From assembly GCF_013407165.1 (NCBI RefSeq), contig NZ_CP026994.1:186001-250000 (forward strand): a stretch of DNA of 64,000 bases, given 5' to 3'. Positions within the stretch are counted from its first letter, which is position 1. Each line of letters starts with the position of its first letter. Position numbers and translations under genes: made by a program. Under the pieces are notes generated by a model, which saw only the letters and a program-made list of their open reading frames with translations, was not told where the DNA came from and did no database searches. Below, in pieces: positions 52,580 to 60,466 of the stretch. Source of the stretch: Nitrosopumilus oxyclinae. GTDB lineage: Archaea; Thermoproteota; Nitrososphaeria; Nitrososphaerales; Nitrosopumilaceae.

Positions 52580-52834
52580 ATGAAACGGAATGAGTACAGA
52601 GTAGACGTATTGCTAAGTGTTTTTAATCGCTTAGGTTATAGTAACTGGAAAACAATGAATGGAATACAACTGTTAACTCACACCGTATCTGGAAATGAAA
52701 TTATTCTGGATACGTCCTACCCTGTTTTACCTGCTTCTCTAATTGAAAGAAAGGTAGATGATTTAGACATCAGTGAAATTTATTTTGATTCCATCTTTGA
52801 TGCTGAAATAAATATGATGTCAGCTTCAAATTAA
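52580..52834 (+). CDS. small HicA-like partner protein (tentative)
   Basis: 84 residues from the ATG at 52580. The layout VDVLLSVFNRLGYSNWKTMNG, a short beta-hairpin (THTVSGNEIILD), then LPASLIERKVDDLDISEIYF recalls the small dsRNA-binding fold of HicA. The His of the usual GSHH segment is missing (GIQLL here), so mRNA interferase activity is doubtful. The last four codons coincide with a 10-bp inverted repeat of the neighbouring transposase unit, so the C-terminus may have been altered by insertion. It converges with the transposase, sharing TTAA. Confidence 0.45.
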   Translation: MKRNEYRVDVLLSVFNRLGYSNWKTMNGIQLLTHTVSGNEIILDTSYPVLPASLIERKVDDLDISEIYFDSIFDAEINMMSASN

Positions 52835-54036
52835 TTTTGTGTTGCAATCTTAAACAAAGATTCAATTTTATTTTCACCTAATTCTAATTTAATTCCAGCT
52901 TGTTCAGCTGGAGTTTTACCCAAGCTTGAATGTTCTCTTATGAAATTATAATGAATCCTCATGGCTTCAATTATCTTCTGTGAAGATTCTCTAGTATTCA
53001 TTCCACGCATTACTTTTTCTCTATCTCTCATAGTTCCGTTAAGGCGTTCTACTCTAGAATTCAATCCCTCATTTCTTACAGAAATAGAACGAATATTTTT
53101 CACTCTTGGATTTTTGATAGTGTAAAATTCCTTTTGGAAAGCTTCGTTGTATGATGGTAGACCATCATGTATTACTGCATGAGTTGTACCTATCTTTGAT
53201 TTTGCATCTGCAAATACATTTCTTGCATCTGATACTTCTCTACGTTGACTTACCATACTACTTACCCAAAAACGGGTAGAATCATCCATAAAATTCCATA
53301 ACCACTGATAGTGTCCTTTTCCTATTTCCTCTCGTCTTACGTGTACTACCATTTCATCTACCTGAAATACTCCTCCTAAATGAGGAGGAGAAAGAGAATT
53401 TACAAAAGGAGACACTACATCAGCAAATCTTTGCACCCATCTTAATACAGATACATTTGAGATACTTACACCATAGAACTGCTTTACATGATCAGCTACT
53501 TTTCTTAATGACATTCCTTTGAAATACAGGTCAATACAGGCACAAATTAGCTTGGGTTCTTTCTTTGAATTTTCAAACCCAGTATTCACTACGAATCTAT
53601 ATCCACATTCACGACAAAGATACTTTTGAGATAATCCTTTCTTGTTGTGACGATTGCCATCTTTTACTATTTTTTCTGATTTACACTTTAGACATTCTAT
53701 GCTATCAGATGACCCGATAATGATTGGTGCAACATCTTGGGAGATTACTTTCCCTCGAATTTTTTTCGAAAATAAAATTGCACAAATGTGCTTGCATTGA
53801 ATTTGTCGGAATCGATAATCTGGACAGGTACAAATCCATTGACCGTCTTGACGAGAACCTAAATTGCTTCCGTACTTTTTTGTGACGTTGTACCATATTT
53901 CTTCATTAGATTGAGAACGAATCTTGTAATTTAACTTGTTGATTCTTTTGATAGGGTGATTAACAGATGCAATTTCCATGCCTCTAACTTGTCTTTCTAA
54001 TTCTTGCTTTGTCTGTTGGTACATACTATGGTACAT
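52831..54036 (-). CDS. IS6-like transposase with SWIM zinc finger
   Basis: 401-residue DDE transposase. The N-terminal SWIM finger CTCPDYRFRQIQCKHICAIL (about 69-88) is followed by a zinc ribbon CLKCKSEKI...CRECGYRF. The IS6/IS240-type catalytic core has first Asp in FQVDEMVVH, second in VIHDGLPSYNEAF and Glu in RVERLNGTMRDRE, so the triad is intact. The C-terminus HSSLGKTPAEQAG is typical. The N-terminus (MYHSMYQQTKQ) is encoded by a repeat-rich operator region shared with the divergent AbrB-like gene. It appears intact and possibly active. Confidence 0.9.
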   Translation of the reverse strand: MYHSMYQQTKQELERQVRGMEIASVNHPIKRINKLNYKIRSQSNEEIWYNVTKKYGSNLGSRQDGQWICTCPDYRFRQIQCKHICAILFSKKIRGKVISQDVAPIIIGSSDSIECLKCKSEKIVKDGNRHNKKGLSQKYLCRECGYRFVVNTGFENSKKEPKLICACIDLYFKGMSLRKVADHVKQFYGVSISNVSVLRWVQRFADVVSPFVNSLSPPHLGGVFQVDEMVVHVRREEIGKGHYQWLWNFMDDSTRFWVSSMVSQRREVSDARNVFADAKSKIGTTHAVIHDGLPSYNEAFQKEFYTIKNPRVKNIRSISVRNEGLNSRVERLNGTMRDREKVMRGMNTRESSQKIIEAMRIHYNFIREHSSLGKTPAEQAGIKLELGENKIESLFKIATQN

Positions 54037-54078
54037 ACCATTAATGTATATAAATTTTAATATACCATGGTATATACC
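54018..54078. promoter_or_regulatory. shared divergent promoter with palindromic GGTA(C/T)ATAC sites
   Basis: GGTACATAC occurs at 54018-54026 and 54030-54038, GGTATATACC at 54069-54078, and the palindrome ATACCATGGTAT at 54062-54073. The AT-rich core AAATTTTAATATA (about 54052-54064) lies about 25 nt from both divergent starts (54036 and 54086), so one TATA region may serve both genes. The repeats are likely operators, perhaps for the AbrB-like protein. Confidence 0.6.
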
Positions 54079-54085
54079 AATAAGT

Positions 54086-54247
54086 ATGGTTAGTGAAGCT
54101 GACGTTAAAATTTACAAGGTTGGGAATCGACATAGTATGAATTTACCTAGTACATTAGTTACAGATAGTTTATTTCCATTTGCACCTAATGAGAGCCTAA
54201 AAATCAAGGTTGAAGGTAAGAAGCTAATAGTCACAAAAGCGAGATAA
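54086..54247 (+). CDS. AbrB/MazE-like DNA-binding protein
   Basis: 53 residues, MVSEADVKIYKVGNRHSMNL at the start, then LPSTLVTDSLF and LKIKVEGKKLIVTKAR. This is the swapped-hairpin AbrB/SpoVT fold seen in MazE-type antitoxins and small regulators. No toxin gene adjoins it. It diverges from the transposase across a repeat-rich promoter, so control of the transposase is a reasonable guess. The start at 54086 fits the leaderless spacing. Confidence 0.75.
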   Translation: MVSEADVKIYKVGNRHSMNLPSTLVTDSLFPFAPNESLKIKVEGKKLIVTKAR

Positions 54248-54282
54248 AATATATTAGATTGTGAAAATATCTGTAACCATAC

Positions 54283-54370
54283 CAAAGGAAGACAGGATCA
54301 ACTTGACACCCCGTCGTGTTAGCACAGGTCGACATTATCAAGTTGGCTGACTACTGTCTTTTTTCCTTTG
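54283..54370. other. 88-nt imperfect hairpin
   Basis: Nested arms: CAAAGGAA (54283-54290) with TTCCTTTG (54363-54370), GACAG (54291-54295) with CTGTC (54354-54358), CAACTTGA (54299-54306) with TCAAGTTG (54338-54345), and GTCG (54313-54316) with CGAC (54330-54333), closing on a GTG/CAC tip. It lies beside the transposase/AbrB-like pair. It could be a small RNA, a transposon end or a regulatory structure; it encodes no protein. Confidence 0.6.
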
Positions 54371-54415
54371 ATATGATTACTAAAAATTGGGTAAACAGCT
54401 TGTGCTGTAATTATA

Positions 54416-54847
54416 TTATTTCTTAACATCTGAATCTTTTTTCCTTTTACCATTAATTTTTTCTATATGGTTATCTTGATTTTCATCACGAAATAGATTT
54501 TCGTAAGCATCAGACAAGCTTTGTTCTTGTAGAGCTATTCTTTCACCTACAAGTTTACTGATTTCTTCATTGTCTTCATCGTCTGCTTCATATTTTTGAA
54601 TAAAATTAATGCCCCACCCCATAAGATAATTTGCGGCTGTTGTGTAATCTATCTCCTCCATAGGATCATCTTGCATCATTTTTCCACGCAGTATCTGTAT
54701 CCACTTGTTAATTTCAGGAGCTACGCTGATGGTCTTCCTTACAAATTCTGGTTTCTCTGATGTCATACACACTTCATCTCTACATACATCATCTAATGTA
54801 CTAAGATATAAGGCTGGCGATCGGGGTTTAGGAATACGTTTTTGCAT
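54416..54847 (-). CDS. ribbon-helix-helix-like protein, unknown
   Basis: 143 residues. The segment EFVRKTISVAPEINKWIQIL followed by a helix and DYTTAANYLMGWGINFI fits a ribbon-helix-helix DNA-binding domain (about residues 35-90). The C-terminal half is acidic, then basic. Unusually for this window, translation is set by a perfect Shine-Dalgarno (54851-54861) rather than a leaderless start, which suggests a horizontally acquired or plasmid-type gene. Confidence 0.5.
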   Translation of the reverse strand: MQKRIPKPRSPALYLSTLDDVCRDEVCMTSEKPEFVRKTISVAPEINKWIQILRGKMMQDDPMEEIDYTTAANYLMGWGINFIQKYEADDEDNEEISKLVGERIALQEQSLSDAYENLFRDENQDNHIEKINGKRKKDSDVKK

Positions 54848-54850
54848 TAA

Positions 54851-54861
54851 ATCACCTCCTC
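54851..54861 (-). promoter_or_regulatory. perfect Shine-Dalgarno of the RHH-like gene
   Basis: GAGGAGGTGAT reads as the full complement of the anti-Shine-Dalgarno (ATCACCTCC), 3 nt before the ATG at 54847. Confidence 0.9.
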
Positions 54862-54988
54862 AGATCCTCAAAATAGGTATCAGTCGAATTGAAGCACGAC
54901 AATTTTTCAGCCGTCTCCGTAGCAGAACTTGGATCATGCCTGCCAATTACTACATATTTATCCTGTACAAAGCAAGTTTGACTGAAAT

Positions 54989-56701
54989 ATGGTAGATTCC
55001 ATAGAATTTGACTTAATCATTTGTGGTTCTGGTTTAGCCGGTTTACGAGCTGCAATTGCTGCAGCCAAAAAAGGACCTCATCTCAAAATTGGAATTGTTT
55101 CTAAAGTTCAAGTCATGCGTTCACATTCAGTTTCAGCAGAAGGTGGAACTGCAGCAGTTCTTTTTGAAGATGAAGGTGATACAATTGAATCTCATGTTTA
55201 TGATACTGTGAAAGGAAGTGATTTTCTTGCAGACCAAGATGTTGCTGAAAGACTTTGTGTTGAAATGCCACAGGAAATTCATCAATTAGATCATTGGGGA
55301 ATGCCATGGTCAAGACGAGATGATGGTAGAATTGATCAACGAAATTTTGGTGGATATAGTTTTCCTAGAGCTACATATGCATCTGATAAAGTTGGTTTCT
55401 TTGAAATGCAAACTTTGTATGATACATGTCTAAAATTTGAAAATATTGAATATCTTAACGAATGGTTTGTCACATCAATTATTCATGATGGAAAACGATT
55501 CATGGGTGTCACTGCAATTGAATTAAGTTCTGGTACATTTTACACTATCAAAGGAAAAGCTCTCATCATTGCAACTGGAGGTGCTGGAAGATTGTACAGC
55601 TTTTCTACTTATGCCCTTTCTTCAACTCCTGATGGTTTGGATATGGGATTACGTGCTGGTATGGCGCTCAAGGATATGGAGTTTGTTCAATTCCATCCGA
55701 CTGGAATTTTACCTTCTGGTATTCTAATTACTGAAGGTGCAAGAGGTGAGGGTGGATATCTTCTTAACAACAAAGGTGAACGATTTATGAAAACATATGC
55801 AGCTGGTAAAATGGAATTAGCTCCACGTGATATTGTATCAAGATCAATAATGACTGAAATTCAAGAGGGTAGGGGATTCAAACATGAAACTGGCGTAGAT
55901 TGCATGAAACTTGATTTACGACATCTTGGAGATGAGAAGATTAAAGAGAAATTAGGTGGAATTAGAGAAATATCAATTAAATTTTCAGGTCAAGATCCTG
56001 CAAAGGATTTGCTTGACATCAGACCTGTATGTCATTACATGATGGGTGGACTACATACTGACATTGATGGTGCAACTGAAATTCAAGGAGTTTGGGCTGC
56101 CGGAGAGGCTGCTTGTAATAGTGTTCATGGTTCTAATCGTTTAGGCGCAAATTCAACGTCTGAATGTATTGTTTGGGGTAAAATTACAGGTGAATTGGCA
56201 ATTGACTATATTCAAAAGAATGAATCTACGAATCCATGGCCTCATCACCTTGTAGCTGCTGAAGAAAAGAGAATCTATGATGGAATCTTTAGAGGAAATG
56301 GTGATGTCAATCCCTATGAAATTAGACAACAACTAACTGATACAATGAATGATAAAGCATATGTTTACAAAAATGAAACTAATCTAATTGAAGGTCTTAA
56401 AATAATTCGAGATTTAAAGAAACAGACTTGGAAACACGTCGATGATAAAGCAAAAGAGTATAACACTAATTTTGCAAATGTGATGGAACTTGATTCTATG
56501 TTTAGAGTAGCTGAGATTGTTTTACTTGGTGCAATTAATAGAAAAGAATCTCGTGGAGCACATTCAAGAACTGATTATCCAAAACGAGATGATGTCAACT
56601 TTTTACATCATACTCTTGCTTACTATGATCCAAATGAACCAATAATGAAAACACATCCAGTCACAATTACTAAGTACCAGCCAGTGGAGAGGAAATACTA
56701 G
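54989..56701 (+). CDS. sdhA: succinate dehydrogenase flavoprotein subunit
   Basis: FAD subunit of respiratory complex II. The 570 residues have the dinucleotide site ICGSGLAGLRAAIAA and HSVSAEGG with the His (46) that binds FAD covalently. Catalytic regions include QFHPTGILPSG, TEGARGEGGYL and RPVCHYMMGGLHTDIDG, and the final FAD motif is GSNRLGANSTSE. A TATA box TATTTATC lies about 27 nt upstream. First gene of sdhA-C-D-B, each gene following within a few bases. Confidence 0.96.
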   Translation: MVDSIEFDLIICGSGLAGLRAAIAAAKKGPHLKIGIVSKVQVMRSHSVSAEGGTAAVLFEDEGDTIESHVYDTVKGSDFLADQDVAERLCVEMPQEIHQLDHWGMPWSRRDDGRIDQRNFGGYSFPRATYASDKVGFFEMQTLYDTCLKFENIEYLNEWFVTSIIHDGKRFMGVTAIELSSGTFYTIKGKALIIATGGAGRLYSFSTYALSSTPDGLDMGLRAGMALKDMEFVQFHPTGILPSGILITEGARGEGGYLLNNKGERFMKTYAAGKMELAPRDIVSRSIMTEIQEGRGFKHETGVDCMKLDLRHLGDEKIKEKLGGIREISIKFSGQDPAKDLLDIRPVCHYMMGGLHTDIDGATEIQGVWAAGEAACNSVHGSNRLGANSTSECIVWGKITGELAIDYIQKNESTNPWPHHLVAAEEKRIYDGIFRGNGDVNPYEIRQQLTDTMNDKAYVYKNETNLIEGLKIIRDLKKQTWKHVDDKAKEYNTNFANVMELDSMFRVAEIVLLGAINRKESRGAHSRTDYPKRDDVNFLHHTLAYYDPNEPIMKTHPVTITKYQPVERKY

Positions 56702-57133
56702 ATGGCAAACGATGAACACAGAGAAGGTATTGGAGGTATGATCAATCCTCGTAGATATGGAATTGAACGAGTAGCATATTTGCTAATGAGATTAAGTGGA
56801 TTGGGATTATTGGCATATTTTATAGGCCATATTTATGAAACCAGTAATATTTTACGAGGTCAGGTTGGCTGGGATGATTTCATGGAACTCATCTCTGGTA
56901 CTGAAGGTCATATCGTAATGTCAATTGTAATTGCAATGTGTGTATTTCATACTGTAAATGGTGTTAGAGTAATGTTGGGACATGGTGGAGTAGGTGTAGG
57001 AAAACCTGCAAGACCTGATTATCCATATGATCCAGCATCACAAAATTATAGACATAAAATTGGAATTTATTCTGCAATAGTTCTTGCAGCAGTTGCAATG
57101 ATGTATGGTTTAGCGGTAATGTTTGGTGAATAA
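56702..57133 (+). CDS. sdhC: succinate dehydrogenase membrane anchor subunit 1
   Basis: 143 residues with three transmembrane helices (about 26-45, 68-88, 118-140). His residues in YFIGHIYETSN and CVFHTVNGVRVMLGH are candidate haem ligands. The C-terminal hydrophobic segment ends MFGE. The ATG follows the sdhA stop directly. The assignment as SdhC-type is by position and helix pattern. Confidence 0.87.
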   Translation: MANDEHREGIGGMINPRRYGIERVAYLLMRLSGLGLLAYFIGHIYETSNILRGQVGWDDFMELISGTEGHIVMSIVIAMCVFHTVNGVRVMLGHGGVGVGKPARPDYPYDPASQNYRHKIGIYSAIVLAAVAMMYGLAVMFGE

Positions 57134-57134
57134 A

Positions 57135-57479
57135 ATGAGAGAAAGTACAATAATGAAAATCCACTATGGGACTGCTTTGGCAGCCGTAGCGTTGGTGGCA
57201 GTTCACATTTTGATGCGTCTTACAATGGGATATGCAGAATCTTTAGAATATGAAAATGTTTTAGCAAATTACAAATTTGTTCCATATGCTATAATGTTGG
57301 AAATAATTCTAGTCCTACTTGCTGTTCATGGATTTAATGGATTAAGGGTAATTTTACTTGAATTAAAACAAGGAAGACTATATGAAAAAGCTGTATCTTA
57401 TGGTTGCCTTGTTGGAATGATTGGGTTAATAGCATATGGCTCAAGAACAATTATTATGACAAACATGGGGATGGTATAG
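57135..57479 (+). CDS. sdhD: succinate dehydrogenase membrane anchor subunit 2
   Basis: About 114 residues from the ATG at 57135, 1 nt after the sdhC stop; a TTG at 57123 is a less likely start. Three hydrophobic helices, with His in VAVHILMRL and LAVHGFNGLRV, the latter like the pattern in the other anchor. It ends just before sdhB. Confidence 0.85.
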   Translation: MRESTIMKIHYGTALAAVALVAVHILMRLTMGYAESLEYENVLANYKFVPYAIMLEIILVLLAVHGFNGLRVILLELKQGRLYEKAVSYGCLVGMIGLIAYGSRTIIMTNMGMV

Positions 57480-57481
57480 GA

Positions 57482-58237
57482 ATGGCTCAAGTTTCTAGTA
57501 TTTCAAATGAACAATCATCAACGGCAAAATCTATCACTCTTAAAATTTCAAGATTCAATCCTGAACATGATGAATCAAGTCAATTTATGGAGTTTAATGT
57601 CAAATATGAAAAATGGACAACTGTTCTAGAAGCAATCCTTGATGTCAAAAAACATTTTGATCATTCTGTTGCAGTACGTTATTCTTGTAGACAAGCTACA
57701 TGTGGTTCATGTGGAATGATAATTAATGGAAAACCAAGATTGGCATGTTTTACAAAAATTAGTGAATTAGATTCTAACGTTGTCACCGTTGAACCCATGA
57801 ATAATTTCCCTGTAATTCGAGATTTAGCAGTAAAGTTTGAAAAATTATTTGATTCTCATCAAAAAATTAAACCGTATCTAATTAGAGATGATACAGAACT
57901 AGTATCTGACGAAAAAGAATTCTTACAAACTCCTGAAGAAGTAGAACAATACATTCAATTTGCAAATTGTATCAAATGTGGTTTGTGTAATTCTGCATGT
58001 CCTACAATGGCAACTGATTCATCATTTGTTGGACCTCAAGCATTAGCCCAAGCATATCGATATGTTGCAGATAGTAGAGATAAGGGTAAAGATTCTAGAT
58101 TAAAAATGATTGATGACTCTCATGGTATTTGGCGATGTCATTTTGCTGGCTCTTGTAGTCAAGTATGTCCAAAAGGAGTTGATCCTGCTATGGGAATTCA
58201 ACTACTTCGAGGATATATGCTAGGTTTTAGAAGTTAA
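57482..58237 (+). CDS. sdhB: succinate dehydrogenase iron-sulfur subunit
   Basis: 251 residues carrying three clusters. The 2Fe-2S site is CRQATCGSCG near residue 70. A ferredoxin-type CIKCGLCNSACP lies near 161, and a 3Fe-4S-type CHFAGSCSQVCPKGVDP near 220. Electrons pass from FADH2 in SdhA to the membrane anchors. The start is taken at ATG 57482, 2 nt after the sdhD stop. It converges with the DUF59 gene, sharing 4 nt. Confidence 0.95.
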   Translation: MAQVSSISNEQSSTAKSITLKISRFNPEHDESSQFMEFNVKYEKWTTVLEAILDVKKHFDHSVAVRYSCRQATCGSCGMIINGKPRLACFTKISELDSNVVTVEPMNNFPVIRDLAVKFEKLFDSHQKIKPYLIRDDTELVSDEKEFLQTPEEVEQYIQFANCIKCGLCNSACPTMATDSSFVGPQALAQAYRYVADSRDKGKDSRLKMIDDSHGIWRCHFAGSCSQVCPKGVDPAMGIQLLRGYMLGFRS

Positions 58238-58557
58238 CCTAGTTTTTTTGGATTTGGGCTATTGTTTACTTGATTGTTAATCTGTTCTGCCATGAAATGA
58301 TTTGAGACATTAACTTTAACATCTTTTACACCCTCTACTTTCAAAAGATTATCGTGTACGTCTTGGCAAATTTTAAAACCAAATACTGCTGGACAGAATG
58401 GACTTGTAAGATGTAAATCTACTTTGACATTACTGTCGTTGATATCAACTTCATCAATTAATTCTAATTCTACAATTGATGTGTTAATTTCTGGATCTAC
58501 AATCTTTGATAGCTCATCAAATATTTTAACTCGCATCAGTTTGATATCTTGGCTCAT
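58234..58557 (-). CDS. DUF59 / MIP18-family protein
   Basis: 107 residues of the family linked to iron-sulfur cluster assembly (SufT, CIA2). It shows IVDPEINTSIVELELIDEV, the TSPFCPAVFGFKI segment with its conserved Cys, and VEGVKDVKVNV. The ATG at 58557 is chosen because TATATATA is centred 24.5 nt upstream. Convergent with sdhB, whose clusters such a protein could help mature; that link is only positional. Confidence 0.87.
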   Translation of the reverse strand: MSQDIKLMRVKIFDELSKIVDPEINTSIVELELIDEVDINDSNVKVDLHLTSPFCPAVFGFKICQDVHDNLLKVEGVKDVKVNVSNHFMAEQINNQVNNSPNPKKLG

Positions 58558-58577
58558 GTCGTGAAAACCATCGTTGC

Positions 58578-58585
58578 TATATATA
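58578..58585. promoter_or_regulatory. palindromic TATATATA shared by two divergent leaderless genes
   Basis: TATATATA is centred at 58581.5, about 24.5 nt from the DUF59 start (58557) and 25.5 nt from the argH start (58607). It may therefore serve as the TATA box in both directions. Confidence 0.65.
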
Positions 58586-58606
58586 ACCATTATAGAACCT
58601 TAGGTA

Positions 58607-60064
58607 ATGTATCGTTCACGTCTTGGTACTGATTTGAGTGATATTACTTTGGATTATGTTTCATCAATTAATGATGATTCTGAAATTGCACTTTATGATA
58701 TTCTTGGAAGTCAAGCTCACGCCTTGATGTTATTTCAACAAAATATCATAACAAATACTGATGCAAAAAAAATTTTGAGTGCTTTAGAGAATTTGAAAAA
58801 TGAAAAATTTGATGCCTCATCTGGTGCAGAAGATATTCATGAGCTTATTGAAACTTTGGTGATAAAAAAAGCTGGAATGGCCAGTGGAGGAAAAATGCAT
58901 ACTGCAAGATCTCGAAACGATCAAGTTGTCTTAGATATTCGAATGAAAATAAGAGATGATATCAATATCATTTGTAATTGTCTTTTAGATACCATTGAAG
59001 CCCTTGTATCTGTGGCTAAAAATCACCAAAAAACAATCATGCCACTATACACTCATCTCCAACAAGCACAAGCTGGTTTATTTTCTCATTATCTTTTAGC
59101 TCATGCTGATGCTTTGACACGAGATTTTGAAAGATTGTTTGGAACGTTTGAACGAATAAACCAAAGTCCACTTGGAGCAGGCCCTGTCGGAGGAACAAGT
59201 ATCCCTATTGATAGACATAGTACTGCAAAGATGTTGGGTTTTGATGGTCTTGTTGAAAATTCAATTGATGCAACTAGTACACGCGATTTTGTGGCAGAAT
59301 ATGTGGCAATGATTTCTATTTTAATGACGAACCTAAGTAAAATTTCTGAAGATTTCGTAATCTGGTCTACTTCTGAATTTTCATTTATTGAACTATCAGA
59401 TGAATTTACATCTCCATCTAGTGTAATGCCTCAAAAAAAGAATCCAGATATTTTGGAACTTACACGAGGTAAAACTGCAGAAGTTATAGGGAATTTAACT
59501 GCAATTTTAACAACTGTAAAGGGACTAGCATCAGGATATGGGCGAGATTTACAACAAATTAAATCATCTATTTGGTCTACATCAAAAATTTCTATCAGTG
59601 CATTATTAATTTTAAAATCAATTCTTCTAACTTTAAAAGTAAATGAAAAACAAATGAAAAAAGTTACAGAGTCTAGTAATCTAATTGCGTTAGATATTGC
59701 TGAAAAATTAGTTCAAGAAGGAATTCCATTTAGAGTAACCCATAAAATTTCCGGGGCATTAGTTCAATTGGCTCATAATTTAAAAAAACCTATTTCAAAA
59801 TTAAGCTTGTCTGAAATAAAAAAATCAGTGGCTGACACAAAAGTTGATCCAAAGATAGTCTCAAAAATCATATCTTCTACAACTGTTGTTTCATCTCTTA
59901 AAGACAGAAAATCTTTTGGTTCTTCAGGCTATGATGAACAGAAAAGAATGATATCTGATAGAACTCTAAAAATTAATCAATACAGATCTGATGTATTGCA
60001 AAGAGAAAATAAAATTAATGCATGTATTGATGATTTGAAAAAGCAAGTTAAAGCAATCATTTGA
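58607..60064 (+). CDS. argH: argininosuccinate lyase
   Basis: Last step of arginine synthesis: argininosuccinate to arginine and fumarate. The 485 residues show the superfamily motifs: GGKMHTARSRNDQV near residue 100, the TPLYTHLQQAQ-type segment, GAGPVGGTSIPIDR, and the signature SSVMPQKKNPD near residue 275. Fumarate produced here enters the same pool as that made by the SDH operon just upstream. No other arg genes are in the window. Confidence 0.95.
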   Translation: MYRSRLGTDLSDITLDYVSSINDDSEIALYDILGSQAHALMLFQQNIITNTDAKKILSALENLKNEKFDASSGAEDIHELIETLVIKKAGMASGGKMHTARSRNDQVVLDIRMKIRDDINIICNCLLDTIEALVSVAKNHQKTIMPLYTHLQQAQAGLFSHYLLAHADALTRDFERLFGTFERINQSPLGAGPVGGTSIPIDRHSTAKMLGFDGLVENSIDATSTRDFVAEYVAMISILMTNLSKISEDFVIWSTSEFSFIELSDEFTSPSSVMPQKKNPDILELTRGKTAEVIGNLTAILTTVKGLASGYGRDLQQIKSSIWSTSKISISALLILKSILLTLKVNEKQMKKVTESSNLIALDIAEKLVQEGIPFRVTHKISGALVQLAHNLKKPISKLSLSEIKKSVADTKVDPKIVSKIISSTTVVSSLKDRKSFGSSGYDEQKRMISDRTLKINQYRSDVLQRENKINACIDDLKKQVKAII

Positions 60065-60082
60065 TGAATAAAGAATAGAGAG

Positions 60083-60157
60083 CGGGTCTAAAGGGATTCG
60101 GACCCTTGACAACCGGATTAAAAGTCCGGTGCGCTACCTGGCTGCGCCATAGACCCT
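60083..60157 (-). tRNA. tRNA-Lys(TTT)
   Basis: 75-nt cloverleaf. The acceptor is GGGTCTA/TAGACCC and the anticodon stem CCGGA/TCCGG encloses loop CTTTTAA (anticodon TTT). The T arm is AGGGT/ATCCC-like with loop CCGAATC-type. Discriminator G; CCA not encoded. Confidence 0.92.
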
Positions 60158-60252
60158 CGTAAAAAATGCCTTAATTGTATAATTTAGTCTTTTACAAAAG
60201 ATTTTGTTGTGACAGAAACTTTTAATCTGGCATTTTGACTCTAAGAATTTGT

Positions 60253-60330
60253 GCCCTTGTAGTATAGCCCGGTCTAGAATTCGGCCCTGTCACGGCTGAG
60301 ACGCGTGTTCAAATCCCGCCGAGGGCGCCA
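60253..60330 (+). tRNA. tRNA-Asp(GTC), CCA encoded
   Basis: The acceptor is GCCCTTG/CGAGGGC with one T:G pair. The anticodon stem CGGCC/GGCTG encloses loop CTGTCAC (anticodon GTC). The T stem GCGTG/CCCGC has a T:C mismatch. Discriminator G is followed by an encoded CCA (60328-60330), unlike the other five tRNAs here. Confidence 0.92.
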
Positions 60331-60466
60331 TTATTTTCATTTTATACATTTTGATATCATTTACACCGATCAGAATAAAATTTCTAGAAAATATTGTTGA
60401 ATAAGGAATAGATTGCTGATGAATCTCACAAGAATATTAAAATTCAGGCAATTTTAGTAAATTTTG

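Larger units (their letters stand above)
52819..54103. mobile_element. IS6-like insertion sequence, tentative limits
   Basis: The 10-bp inverted repeat GTCAGCTTCA (52819-52828) / TGAAGCTGAC (54094-54103) brackets the transposase gene and would define an element of 1285 bp. No flanking target duplication is visible and both repeats lie inside neighbouring coding frames, so the limits are uncertain although the transposase itself is clear. Confidence 0.45.

Noticed and set aside
52375-54850. Integrated plasmid or provirus
   Set aside because: No integrase, replication or structural genes and no att-like repeats next to a tRNA; only small regulators and one transposase.
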